Assembly (NCBI GenBank): GCA_027310565.1
Contig: DAIDAP010000030.1
Location: forward strand, 1 to 64,000
DNA: 64,000 bases
Direction of reading: 5' to 3'
Source: Chloroflexota bacterium
GTDB taxonomy: Bacteria > Chloroflexota > Limnocylindria > P2-11E
Position numbers and translations under genes: made by a program. Under the pieces are notes generated by a model, which was not told the DNA's origin, ran no database searches, and worked only from the letters and a program-made list of their open reading frames with translations. Below are positions 1 to 13,804 of this stretch, piece by piece (position 1 is the stretch's first letter; each line of letters starts with the position of its first letter).

Positions 1-7
1 CTGTTAT

Positions 8-98
8 GGAGTGCGGTGGCCTGCCACCGCTTTCACAAACGCGGCCTGCCGCGCCGGGGCGCGGCGGATGAAAACGGCGCCGGGTCGCCGCACTCCAA
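8..98. repeat. Composite palindromic repeat element beyond ftsE
   Basis: The outer arms GGAGTGCGG (8-16) and CCGCACTCC (90-98) are perfect inverted repeats. Inside lies a hairpin with an 8-bp perfect stem, GCGGTGGC at 13-20 and GCCACCGC at 23-30, followed by TTTC, and further GC-rich inverted sequence around 42-68. No credible gene is seen here. The structure looks like a REP/MITE-type dispersed repeat lying just past the ftsE stop. It could also end ftsE transcription. Family membership is inferred from structure only. Confidence 0.6.
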
Positions 99-111
99 AG
101 AGATCCCAGAA

Positions 112-774
<663 letters not shown>

Positions 775-986
775 TCCGTCGCCTTCCTCATTCGTCCTGA
801 TCCGCGGTCGCGTCCGTGCTCGCGGACGAGCGAACCCTCGCTGTGCCGCTACGCGACGGAACATACGACACCCGTCGCGACGAACACAACGCTGTAGCGT
901 GCCGACCTGCTACTGGCACGGCCGAAAGCGTACGGTCCGCGCTCGTGCCGGCGCTCGTCTGTGTGCCGTCCGGCGTGACGTGCCCC

Positions 987-3955
<2,969 letters not shown>

Positions 3956-3959
<4 letters not shown>

Positions 3960-4464
3960 CTCGTGCCCATCTCCTCCTCTTGGACCGCCGCCTTCACCTT
4001 CGCGAACGCCTCTTCGACCCGCGAGTAGCGGCGCTCGAGCTCGCGCCGGCGCTCCTCGGGCATGACGAGGAACGTCGCGTCCGCCTCCGCGACCAGCGCA
4101 CCGCTCGCGTCGCGCACCTCGCCGTGGGTCTCGATCGCGCGCCGCGTCTCCTTCGTCACCGTGCCCGTCACGGTGAGCTGCGCGCCCACGGCGATGGGCC
4201 GACGGAAGGCAACGGCGATGCGCGCGGTGACGCCCCAGATGCCCTCGTGGAAGATCGCCCAGCCCATCGTCTCGTCGAGGAGCGCGGTGACGATCCCGCC
4301 GTGTACGAGCCCTTCGTAGCCGCTGTGCTCGCGCGCCGGCACGAAGCGCGTCGACGCGCGCCGCCGCGCGACGTCGTAGTCGAGATGGAGCCCGACCGGG
4401 TTCGCACGCCCGCACGCGAAGCACCAGTGATCGAAGTCGACGCCGAGCTCGCTCAGGCGCGCCA

Positions 4465-4465
<1 letters not shown>
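3956..4465 (-). CDS. PaaI-family (hotdog-fold) thioesterase
   Basis: This is a probable acyl-CoA thioesterase of the hotdog fold, about 169 residues. The motif [14 protein letters not shown] at the N terminus and [19 protein letters not shown], with the HGG(I/M)xxxxxD signature, are characteristic of PaaI/YigI-like enzymes; the Asp is the expected catalytic acid. I favour the GTG at 4465, whose G overlaps the gyrB TAG stop. An ATG at 4507 would give 183 residues but overlaps gyrB by 43 nt. The 3' end overlaps the gyrA GTG by 4 nt, so the gene is wedged between the two gyrase genes and probably translationally coupled to them. The substrate is unknown. Confidence 0.8.
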
Positions 4466-6606
<2,141 letters not shown>

Positions 6607-7467
6607 TTACGACCTTCCGGCGCGGACGAGCAGCTCGTACAGCCGCTCGAAGTCCTCGTCGGAGTAGTACTCGATGACGATGCGCCCCCCGCGGCGCCGG
6701 CGCAGGATCTCCACCTTCGTCCCCAACGCGGAGCGCAGCTCGCCCGTCACCCCCGCGAGGTCGGGGTCGCCTCCGGGGTGCCGGCCGCGCCGCCTCCGCC
6801 CCGGCAGGCGTACGACCTTGCGTACCAGCGCCTCGGCGTCGCGGACCGACAGGTCCTTCGCGATGATGTCGCCCAGAGCGGCGATCGCGGCGGAGAGGGG
6901 CAGCGGCAGGAGCGCGCGAAGGTGACCCTCGCTGATCTTCCCCTCGAGGACCGCGTCCTGCAGCACCTGCGGCGCGTTCAGCGCGCGGAGCATGTTCGCC
7001 ACGTGCGGACGGCTCTTCCCCACCCGCTCCGCGAGCTGCTCCTGGGTGAGGTCGTAGGTCTCCATCAGCAGCTTGTAGGCGCGCGCCGTCTCGATCGCGT
7101 TGAGGTCCGCGCGCTGGAGGTTCTCCACCAGAGCAAGCTCGAGGCGATCGCGGACGTCCTCGCGGATGACCGCCGGGATGGTCGTCTTTCCCGCCGCACG
7201 CGCCGCGAGCACGCGCCGGTGCCCGGCGACGAGCTCGTAGCCGTCCCCCCTTCTCGAGACCACAATTGGTTGCAGAACGCCGTGCCGGCGGATCGACGCG
7301 GCGAGCTCTTCGATGCCGACGGCGTCGAACTGTGACCGCGGCTGCTGCGGGTTCGGCGCGATCCTCTCGAGCGGAAGGTCGCTCGTCGCCGGCGCTGCGG
7401 TCTGCGCAGCGGTCGGCTGCGTACCGAGGAGCACGTCGAGTCCTCTTCCAAGACCGGTGCGCGCCAT
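6607..7467 (-). CDS. parB: Chromosome-partitioning protein ParB
   Basis: ParB is the CTP-dependent clamp that loads at parS and spreads along the chromosome. The 286-residue protein opens with GLGRGLDVLLG, has the N-terminal domain with PQQPRSQFD and the nucleotide-binding region VAGHRRVLAARAAG, a KorB-like helix-turn-helix around TQEQLAERVGKSRPHVANMLR, and a C-terminal dimerisation domain. An Arg/Gly-rich linker (RRRRGRHPGG) precedes that last domain. The ATG overlaps the parA stop (TGATG), so the pair is one operon. A parS-like site lies just upstream of parA. Confidence 0.95.
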   Translation of the reverse strand: MARTGLGRGLDVLLGTQPTAAQTAAPATSDLPLERIAPNPQQPRSQFDAVGIEELAASIRRHGVLQPIVVSRRGDGYELVAGHRRVLAARAAGKTTIPAVIREDVRDRLELALVENLQRADLNAIETARAYKLLMETYDLTQEQLAERVGKSRPHVANMLRALNAPQVLQDAVLEGKISEGHLRALLPLPLSAAIAALGDIIAKDLSVRDAEALVRKVVRLPGRRRRGRHPGGDPDLAGVTGELRSALGTKVEILRRRRGGRIVIEYYSDEDFERLYELLVRAGRS

Positions 7468-8252
7468 CAGGCCGATCCCGCAAGGGCGATGGGCTGGCGT
7501 GAGCGGAGCCGGCTCTCGATCTCGCGCGCGAGCTCGCGATACGCCTCGGCGGCGCGCGAGGCCGGGTCATAGAGCGTGATGGGCTTACCGTGGCTTGGCG
7601 CCTCCGCTAGCCGTACGGTGCGCGGGATGTGTGTGTGAGCGACGAGTTGCGGGAAGTGCTTGCGCACCTCTTCGGCGACCTCCATCGAGAGCCTGTTGCG
7701 GCGGTCCTCCATCGTCAGGACGATTGCGAGCGCATCGAGGCGCTCGTTCAGCCGCTCGCGCACCGCGCCGATCGTCTCAAGGAGCTGAGCCAGGCCTTCG
7801 AGCGCGTAGTACTCGCACTGCACGGGCACGAGGACGACGTCGCCCGCGGCGAGCGCATTGACGGTGAGGAGGCCGAGGGATGGTGGGCAATCGATGATGA
7901 CCATGTCATATCCGGCGACCTCCTTGAGTGCGCGTCGTAGCCGGAACTCGCGAGCCATGAGCGGCACGAGCTCCACTTCCGCACCGGCCATGTCGGCGCC
8001 CGAGGGAACGAGGTCGAGGTTGGCGACCGAGGTCTTCACCGCGTACTGGGCGATCGGCTGCTCCTTGACGATTACGGAGTAGACGCCGTCTCGCGACTTG
8101 GAAACGCCGAGACCGCTGGTCGCGTTGGCCTGAGGATCGAGATCGATGAGCAGGATCCGCGAGCCGCGCTCGACCATAGCGGCGCCAAGGCTGATCGCGG
8201 TGGTCGTCTTTCCTACCCCACCCTTCTGGTTCGCCACGACGAGGAACGTCAT
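7467..8252 (-). CDS. parA: Chromosome-partitioning ATPase ParA (Soj type)
   Basis: ParA is a Walker-type ATPase that binds DNA non-specifically and drives ParB-parS segregation. The 261-residue protein starts directly with a deviant Walker A, QKGGVGKTTTAISLG, followed by LLIDLDPQANATSGLG and VIIDCPPSLGLLTVNAL (Walker B), and the PVQCEYYALEGLAQLLETI segment typical of chromosomal Soj proteins. There is no N-terminal helix-turn-helix extension of the plasmid ParA type. It is the first gene of the parA-parB run, with a parS-like palindrome 33 bp upstream of its start. Confidence 0.96.
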   Translation of the reverse strand: MTFLVVANQKGGVGKTTTAISLGAAMVERGSRILLIDLDPQANATSGLGVSKSRDGVYSVIVKEQPIAQYAVKTSVANLDLVPSGADMAGAEVELVPLMAREFRLRRALKEVAGYDMVIIDCPPSLGLLTVNALAAGDVVLVPVQCEYYALEGLAQLLETIGAVRERLNERLDALAIVLTMEDRRNRLSMEVAEEVRKHFPQLVAHTHIPRTVRLAEAPSHGKPITLYDPASRAAEAYRELAREIESRLRSRQPIALAGSA

Positions 8253-8285
8253 CGCACCGCCGCCCGTGCTGCCGCGTCACCGTGA

Positions 8286-8301
8286 TGTTTCCCGTGAAAC
8301 A
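8286..8301. promoter_or_regulatory. parS-like centromere site inside a longer palindrome
   Basis: TGTTTCCCGTGAAACA differs from the widely conserved parS palindrome TGTTTCACGTGAAACA at one central base. It is flanked almost symmetrically by a perfect 10-bp inverted repeat, CCGCGTCACC at 8272-8281 and GGTGACGCGG at 8305-8314, giving a 43-bp palindromic arrangement. It sits upstream of parA, a common place for parS. The outer repeat could be an operator for parAB. The 8253-8528 gap otherwise holds a less GC-rich stretch with no recognisable gene and no clear DnaA boxes. Confidence 0.85.
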
Positions 8302-8528
8302 AGTGGTGACGCGGAATGCTCCGAAACCAGGGGTGTCGGCGGTCGCAGAACGGCTCTGTCGTGCCCCCTATTGTAGTTGAACGACAGGGCCAGCGCCCCA
8401 AGGCTAATGCTGCATTACCTGCGTTGGTAGGCTTTTGCTGCACAAACTGCATCATCTTGTCATCAGATCCACACGCATGTGAGCAATCGCGCGCAGGACC
8501 GGAAGACCTGGCGGATAATCGCGGAACG

Positions 8529-9677
8529 ATGAGACCGCGCTGGAGTCCGACCGCCAAGAGAGCCGTGGTCGCCGCGTTCACCGCGGCCTTCCTGGTCTTC
8601 GTGTGGCGGGCCGGCCCAATCGTCGAGCCCTTCGTGTGGGCGATGATCCTCGCGTACATTTTGCTACCATTAGTGGGAGCGATCGAGCGGCGCCTCGGCC
8701 TCCCCCGGACCCTCGCCGCGGTCATCGTGTTCGCCGGCCTTCTCGCGGTCATTTTCGGTGGCGGCCGCCTGGTCATCCCGCGCATCGTGGAGAACGGCCG
8801 CGACCTGCAGAGGACCTGGCCGGTGCTGCTGGGCAACGCCGAGCGGACGATCACCGGGACGCTGGACCAGCTCGGCCTCCAGGACCTGAGCGACGCGCTC
8901 GTCGGCCCGAACGTGGCGGACATCGAGCGGGAGCTCGGCGGCGCGCTGGGGCGGATGGCGCTGCCTTTTGCGGTAGCGTTCGGCCGCTTCCTGCTGGAGT
9001 TCTTGGTCTTCCTCATCATGACGTTCCTGCTGCTGCGGGACGCGCCGCGTCTCTTCGGGTTCGTCCAGCGCAGCCTTCCCCGTGACCACCGCGTCGAGAT
9101 GCTCCACGTCCTCCGTGACACGAACGTCATGCTCGGCCGCTACATCCGCGGCCAGGTCATCCTCGTCTTCCTGATGGCGACGGTGACGACCGTCGGCCTG
9201 ACCATCCTCGACGTGCCGTACAGCCTGCTGCTCGGCGTCATGACGGGCGTGCTCGAGGTGATCCCCTTCGTCGGCCCGATCACCGCCGGTGCCATCGCGA
9301 GCCTCATCGCGCTCGGCCATCCGAACGCCTTCGGCTGGTCGCAGGTCGCTTACGTCGGGGTCGTCGCCGCGATGTACACGGTGCTGCGCCAGGCCGAGGA
9401 CTACCTGGTGATCCCGACCGTCATCGGCCGCGCCGTGCGCCTGCATCCCGCGATCGTCATCTTCGCGCTGCTGTCCGGCGGCGCCGTGTTCGGCCTGCTC
9501 GGGATCTTCGTGGCGGTGCCCGTGGCCGCCACGCTCCGGCTGGTCCTCATCTACGTGCGTGCGAAGCTCCGCGACGAGGATCCGTTCCAGCCGCTCACCC
9601 AGGATCTCGCCGCCGCGACGGAGTCGGCGGCCGCGGGGCCCGAGGCGAGGGCGATGGGGGAGCGGGCGAGCACCTGA
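8529..9677 (+). CDS. AI-2E/PerM family permease
   Basis: This is an integral membrane protein of the PerM/AI-2E transporter superfamily, about 382 residues with some eight hydrophobic segments. The pattern fits: two N-terminal helices, a soluble region with amphipathic helices around residues 80-150, then the conserved stretch VIPFVGPITAGAIASLIAL and the C-terminal segments with LHPAIVIFALLSGGAVFGLLGI. The substrate cannot be deduced; family members export diverse small molecules or sodium. I chose the ATG at 8529 because the hydrophobic N terminus begins just after it; the frame is open to 8316, but that extension looks non-coding. Confidence 0.85.
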   Translation: MRPRWSPTAKRAVVAAFTAAFLVFVWRAGPIVEPFVWAMILAYILLPLVGAIERRLGLPRTLAAVIVFAGLLAVIFGGGRLVIPRIVENGRDLQRTWPVLLGNAERTITGTLDQLGLQDLSDALVGPNVADIERELGGALGRMALPFAVAFGRFLLEFLVFLIMTFLLLRDAPRLFGFVQRSLPRDHRVEMLHVLRDTNVMLGRYIRGQVILVFLMATVTTVGLTILDVPYSLLLGVMTGVLEVIPFVGPITAGAIASLIALGHPNAFGWSQVAYVGVVAAMYTVLRQAEDYLVIPTVIGRAVRLHPAIVIFALLSGGAVFGLLGIFVAVPVAATLRLVLIYVRAKLRDEDPFQPLTQDLAAATESAAAGPEARAMGERAST

Positions 9678-9736
9678 CCCAGCGGCCCGCGTAGCACCGT
9701 GGCGGCCGCCGCGTTCCGCCACGAGAGGAGGAAGCC

Positions 9737-10243
9737 GTGCGCTTCGCGCTCGCCCTCGTGGTGCCGCTGCTCGCGGCGCTCCTCCAGGGGTCGGTCGCTC
9801 CCTTCGTCGCGATGGGCGGTGCTCGGCCGAACCTCGTCGTCCTCGCGGCGGCGTCGTGGTCGGTCGCCGCGGGCCCCCGCGAGGCGGCCTGGTGGGCGTT
9901 CTGGGGAGGCGTGGTGATGGACCTGCTTTCGGGCGGGCCGCTCGGCGGCTTCGCGCTGGCCTCGCTCGTCCCGGTGGCCGCCGTCGGCGTGCGCGGTGCC
10001 GGCGGTGCCAGGTCGCGCTCGACGGTGGGCGGGGCGGTGCTCGTCGGCGTGGCGACGCTCGGCGCGGGCGTGCTCTACCTGCTGATACTGGCGCTCATCG
10101 GCGAGCCCCTCGGCGAGGCGCCGCCGCTCGCCGCGGCCGCCGTCGGCGGCGCGGTCTACAACGGCGTGCTCGCGCTTGTCACCTATCCGATCGCGCGGAG
10201 GGCGTGCCGCGCGGGCGAGAAGCAGGCATCCTTCGGATGGTGA
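9737..10243 (+). CDS. mreD: Rod shape-determining protein MreD
   Basis: MreD is a polytopic membrane component of the elongation machinery. The 168-residue protein is almost wholly hydrophobic, with five or six predicted helices, and carries MreD-like features: an N-terminal LLAALLQGSVAPF, then PNLVVLAAASWSVAAGPREAAWWAFWGGVVMDLLSG. It starts at a GTG preceded by GAGAGGAGGA. Its stop lies inside the start of the PBP2 gene. MreB and MreC are not in the window, so the usual mreBCD set is split here. Confidence 0.85.
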   Translation: MRFALALVVPLLAALLQGSVAPFVAMGGARPNLVVLAAASWSVAAGPREAAWWAFWGGVVMDLLSGGPLGGFALASLVPVAAVGVRGAGGARSRSTVGGAVLVGVATLGAGVLYLLILALIGEPLGEAPPLAAAAVGGAVYNGVLALVTYPIARRACRAGEKQASFGW

Positions 10244-12120
10244 GAGCCGAGGATCGCGCCTTCGTCAGGCCGCGCCGCTTCGCCGCGATCGCCGTCGCGA
10301 TCGTCGTCGTGTTCACGGCGCTCACCGTCCGACTGTGGGACCTGCAGGTCGTGAACGGCGCGTACTACCGGTCGCTGTCGGAGCAGAACCGCGTGCTTCG
10401 CCTCCCCGTGACGGCGGACCGCGGACGGATCCTCGATCGCAACGGGTACGTGCTCGCGCAGAACATCCCGGGTTTCGCGGTCATGGTCCTGCCGGTCGAC
10501 CTCCCGAGGGCCGATGAGCCCGTGCTCGTCTCGGAGCTTGGGGCGATCCTGGGACGCGACCCCGCGGTCCTCCAGAAGATCATCGACGACCAGCGGACGC
10601 GGAACCCGTACGAGCCGGTGAAGGTCTCCGGCAAGCCGGTGGCGCGCGACACCGCGCTCCTGCTCGCCGAGCGCGCCGAGCTCTTTCCCGGCGTGACCAT
10701 CACGGCGGAGTCGATCCGCGACTACCCGGACGCAGTGCTCTACGCACCGATCCTCGGCTACGTCGGCCCGATCACCGACGACGAGCTGGCGGCGAAGAAG
10801 GACAGGGGCTACCTGCCCACCGACATCGTCGGCCGCACCGGCCTCGAGTGGGAGTACGAGCGCTACCTGCGCGGTACCTACGGATGGCGCGAGGTCGAGC
10901 GCGACGCGGCGCAGCGGGAGATCAAGACGCTCGCCTACACGCCGCCGGTGACCGGGAACAGCGTCGTCCTCACGATCGACGACCGGCTGCAGAAGCTGCT
11001 CGAGGCGGAGCTGCGCAAGGGCGTCGAGGCGGGGAGGTTCACGCAGGCGGTCGGCGTCGCGATGAACCCGCAGAACGGCGAGATCCTCGCGATGGTCTCG
11101 ATCCCCAGCTACGACAGCAACTGGTTCGTGCAGGGGATCACGCCCGAGCAGATGAAGCTCCTGAACGGCGACGACCGCCGGCCGCTCGTGAACAAGGCGA
11201 TCGGCGACATCTACCCGCCCGGCTCGACCTTCAAGCTGGTGACCGGGCTCGCCGCGCTCACCGTCGGCACGGCGACGCGCGACACCACCGTGAACGTGTC
11301 CTCGAACGTCATGAGCGTGAGCGGCACCAACTTCTTCGACTGGACCGCGCACGGAGTGGTGAACTTCGTGAACGGCTTCGCGCGGTCGAGCGACATCTAC
11401 TTCTACACGCTCGCCGGCGGATCGCCGGTGGCGCCGAGCATCGTCGGCGCCGGCCCCGACAACATCGCGAAGTACGGGCGCATGCTCGGATTCGGCACGC
11501 CCACGGGCATCGACCTGCCCGGCGAGGCCGCCGGGATCATGCCCGATCCGGCCTGGAAGCAGGCGACGCTCGACGAGCCGTGGACGATCGGCAACACGTA
11601 CCAGGAGGCCATCGGGCAGGGCTTCGTCGCGGTCACGCCGCTCCAGCTCCTCAACGCCTACGCCGCGGTCGCGAACGGCGGGACGCTCTACACGCCGCGC
11701 CTGCTCAAGGAGGTCCGCGATGCGAACGGGACCGTCATCTACACGCAGCCGCCGAAGGTCACGCGCAAGCTCGAGATGCGTCCCGAAGACCTGCGGCTCA
11801 TCCGTGAGGCGGCGCGCCGCGTCGTGACGATCGGCATGGCGCCCATGCCGAACGCGAAGCTCCCGATCGCGGGGAAGACCGGCACGGCCGAGTTCGGCGA
11901 GTCGAGCGGGAAGGACTCCGCCGGTCGGAACAAGCTCGGATTCCACAACTGGTTCGTCTCGTTCCTGCCGCAGCAGGACAACACCGACCCCACCGCGCAG
12001 ATCGCCATGGCCATCTTCACCTACGACTCCAGCAAGGGTATGTGCGAGTTCTGCCTCAATCCCGCGGTGGGGATCACCCAGCGCGTCTTTGAGGCGTACG
12101 TCCTGGGGGACAAGAAGTGA
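10237..12120 (+). CDS. mrdA: Penicillin-binding protein 2 (elongation-specific transpeptidase)
   Basis: This class B PBP cross-links lateral-wall peptidoglycan together with RodA. It has 627 residues: one N-terminal transmembrane helix (about 14-35), a pedestal domain with the conserved ADRGRILDRNG, and a transpeptidase domain with the catalytic PGSTFKLVTGL (SxxK), the SSD motif in FARSSDIYFY and the KTGTAEFG box. The EAIGQGFVAVTPLQLLNAYAA stretch is a typical PBP2 signature. The ATG at 10237 overlaps the end of mreD by 7 nt, indicating coupling. rodA follows after 34 nt, so mreD-mrdA-rodA form one elongasome operon. Confidence 0.95.
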   Translation: MVRAEDRAFVRPRRFAAIAVAIVVVFTALTVRLWDLQVVNGAYYRSLSEQNRVLRLPVTADRGRILDRNGYVLAQNIPGFAVMVLPVDLPRADEPVLVSELGAILGRDPAVLQKIIDDQRTRNPYEPVKVSGKPVARDTALLLAERAELFPGVTITAESIRDYPDAVLYAPILGYVGPITDDELAAKKDRGYLPTDIVGRTGLEWEYERYLRGTYGWREVERDAAQREIKTLAYTPPVTGNSVVLTIDDRLQKLLEAELRKGVEAGRFTQAVGVAMNPQNGEILAMVSIPSYDSNWFVQGITPEQMKLLNGDDRRPLVNKAIGDIYPPGSTFKLVTGLAALTVGTATRDTTVNVSSNVMSVSGTNFFDWTAHGVVNFVNGFARSSDIYFYTLAGGSPVAPSIVGAGPDNIAKYGRMLGFGTPTGIDLPGEAAGIMPDPAWKQATLDEPWTIGNTYQEAIGQGFVAVTPLQLLNAYAAVANGGTLYTPRLLKEVRDANGTVIYTQPPKVTRKLEMRPEDLRLIREAARRVVTIGMAPMPNAKLPIAGKTGTAEFGESSGKDSAGRNKLGFHNWFVSFLPQQDNTDPTAQIAMAIFTYDSSKGMCEFCLNPAVGITQRVFEAYVLGDKK

Positions 12121-12154
12121 TCGGATCCGCGCCGCGGACCAGCGCGGAGCGACG

Positions 12155-13318
12155 ATGAGCGTCAAGGCGCTCGAGCTGCCGCGCGCCGCGTCGCCGTTCC
12201 ACGACCGGCCGCACGCGCGCCGCCTCGACCAGGTCGATCCGCTCCTGCTCATCTCGATGCTGCTGCTCGTCGCGTACGGGCTCGTCATGACCTACTCGGT
12301 CACCGCCGAGTCGCGCACGTTCACGGGCGACCCGATGCAGTTCGTCTACCGAGGCGCGATCTGGGCCCTCATCGCGATCGCGGTGATGGTCGCCGTCGCG
12401 TGGTTCGACTACGCGTGGCTCGGGACCTTCGCGCCGCTGGTCTACCTCGGTGCGCTCGGGCTCCTCGCGGCGGTGCTCGTGATCGGGCAGGAGACGCTCG
12501 GCGCGCAGCGCGCCGTGACGTTCGCCGGCCTCACGTTCCAGTTCAGCGAGATCGCCAAGGTGCTCATGATCGTCGTGCTCGCGAAGTGGTTCGCCGATCG
12601 CACCGATTCGATCCGCTCGCCGCTCGTCATCGCCGGCGGCCTCCTCATCCTCGGCCCGGCGGTCGCGCTCGTGTACAAGCAGCCCGACCTCGGCACGAGC
12701 CTCGTGTTCGTCGCGATCTTCTTCGGGATCGCGTTCATGGCAGGGGCGCGGCTCTGGCAGCTCACCGCGCTCGTGGCGCTCGGCGGCGCGGCGTCCCCGC
12801 TCCTCTGGTCGCTGCTGAAGCCGTACCAGCAGGCGCGCCTGACCGCGTTCCTCGATCCGTACTCCGACCCGCAGGGCGCCGGCTGGAACATCATCCAGTC
12901 GCTCATCGCGGTCGGCTCGGGGCAGGCGACGGGGAAGGGGCTGACCGCGGGGACGCAGTCGCCGCTCGGCTACCTGCCGATCGCCGAGTCGGATTTCGTG
13001 TTCTCCGGCCTCGCCGAGGACCTCGGGTTCGTCGGAGCGGCGATCCTCTTCGCGCTCTACGTCGTGCTCCTCGTCGCCGCGCTACGGATCGCGTACCGCT
13101 CGCGCGACGCGTTCGGGATGCTCTTCGCCTCGGGCGTCGTCGCGATGCTGCTCTTCCAGATACTCGTGAACGTCGGGATGGCGATCTCGCTCATGCCGGT
13201 CACCGGGATCCCGCTGCCGTTCATCTCACACGGAGGCAGCTCGCTCGTGTCGATCGGCTTCGCGCTCGGGGTGCTGCAGTCCATCTCGATGCGAAGACCC
13301 GCGCCCGCGATCGGTTAG
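12155..13318 (+). CDS. rodA: Peptidoglycan glycosyltransferase RodA (SEDS family)
   Basis: RodA polymerises lipid II into glycan strands and pairs with PBP2. The 387-residue protein has about ten transmembrane helices, the SEDS segment LTFQFSEIAKVLMIVVLAKWFA, KQPDLGTSLVF with the catalytic-region Asp, and the C-terminal PVTGIPLPFISHGGSSL signature. I chose the ATG at 12155, which has GCGGAG upstream; the frame is open to 12089 inside the PBP2 gene. It is the last gene of the mreD-mrdA-rodA run. Confidence 0.93.
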   Translation: MSVKALELPRAASPFHDRPHARRLDQVDPLLLISMLLLVAYGLVMTYSVTAESRTFTGDPMQFVYRGAIWALIAIAVMVAVAWFDYAWLGTFAPLVYLGALGLLAAVLVIGQETLGAQRAVTFAGLTFQFSEIAKVLMIVVLAKWFADRTDSIRSPLVIAGGLLILGPAVALVYKQPDLGTSLVFVAIFFGIAFMAGARLWQLTALVALGGAASPLLWSLLKPYQQARLTAFLDPYSDPQGAGWNIIQSLIAVGSGQATGKGLTAGTQSPLGYLPIAESDFVFSGLAEDLGFVGAAILFALYVVLLVAALRIAYRSRDAFGMLFASGVVAMLLFQILVNVGMAISLMPVTGIPLPFISHGGSSLVSIGFALGVLQSISMRRPAPAIG

Positions 13319-13433
13319 CGACCGAGCGCCTCCGCGGTCTGCCGGACGCGACCCGGGGTCGCGTGCGCGTCGAGATGGAGATCCAGCGAATGCCGCGACG
13401 GCTCCTCGAGGCGGATCAGCCGGTACATCCGCC

Positions 13434-13439
13434 TATACT
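13434..13439 (+). promoter_or_regulatory. Candidate -10 box of the leuS T-box leader
   Basis: TATACT matches five of six positions of the sigma-70 -10 consensus and lies about seven bases before the inferred 5' end of the T-box leader. No good -35 hexamer is seen at 16-18 bp spacing. Confidence 0.5.
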
Positions 13440-13615
13440 TTGCGTCGAAAGGCCGCGAACGGGAGCAGTACGCGTCCTTCCCAGCAAGGGAGCCGGCGGC
13501 TGGTGCGAGCCGGTCTGCGGGAGGCGCCGAACTCGCCCGGGAGCCGCGAGGGTGAAGTGCGGTAGCCCTCGCCGGAGTCACGCCCGTTACCAGCGTGCTC
13601 GAGCGGAGAGCGATC

Positions 13616-13687
13616 GGGGCTGTGGCGCAGTGGGAGCGCATCACACTGGCAGTGTGGGGGTCGCGGGTTCGAATCCCGCCAGCTCCA
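13616..13687 (+). tRNA. tRNA-Ala (anticodon GGC)
   Basis: The 72-nt cloverleaf has acceptor GGGGCTG/CAGCTCC, including the G3:U70 pair that identifies alanine tRNA, a D arm GCGC/GCGC with GG in the loop, an anticodon stem TCACA/TGTGG around loop CTGGCAG (anticodon GGC, reads GCC), and a T arm GCGGG/CCCGC with loop TTCGAAT. The discriminator is A; CCA is not encoded. Conserved T8, A14, G18-G19 and A21 equivalents are present. It lies inside the leuS T-box leader. Confidence 0.95.
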
Positions 13688-13726
13688 CTCGGTAGTCGTT
13701 CTCAAGCGGGGTGGTACCGCGGAAGT

Positions 13727-13777
13727 CGCCTTCCGTCCCCGTGCCGGCGTCGTCCGGCGCGAGGCGGAGGGCGTTTT
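13727..13777 (+). terminator. T-box-controlled intrinsic terminator before leuS
   Basis: CGCCTTCCG (13727-13735) pairs over nine positions, with one G-U, with CGGAGGGCG (13765-13773), which is followed by TTTT. A smaller GCCGG/CCGGC hairpin sits inside. The 5' arm lies directly after the GGTGGTACCGCGG antiterminator core, as expected of a transcriptional T-box switch. Confidence 0.85.
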
Positions 13778-13804
13778 CATGTCTCGTGAAGGGAGGCGAG
13801 CGCG

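Larger units (their letters stand above)
13446..13777 (+). promoter_or_regulatory. Leucine-type T-box leader of leuS, with a tRNA gene inside it
   Basis: T-box RNAs sense uncharged tRNA and relieve termination before aminoacyl-tRNA synthetase genes. The Stem I region shows an AGTA S-turn (13467-13470), a distal-loop segment with GGAGCCGG...GGTGCGAGCCGG (about 13489-13512) and a specifier loop GAACTC in which CTC (13532-13534) is a leucine codon. The conserved antiterminator core GGGTGGTACCGCGG lies at 13709-13722 and the terminator follows. The specifier matches the downstream gene, leuS. A complete tRNA-Ala gene (13616-13687) sits between the Stem III-like region (GTTACCAGCG...CGAGCGG) and the antiterminator. 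Taking its 72 nt out gives ordinary T-box spacing. Confidence 0.88.

Noticed and set aside
8302-8528. Replication origin next to parAB
   Set aside because: The gap is less GC-rich than its surroundings, but I see no TTATCCACA-type DnaA box clusters and no dnaA gene in the window.
13616-13687. The embedded tRNA as the tRNA sensed by the T-box in cis
   Set aside because: The specifier codon is CTC (leucine) while this tRNA reads GCC (alanine), and its 3' end lacks an encoded CCA to pair with the T-box bulge without processing.
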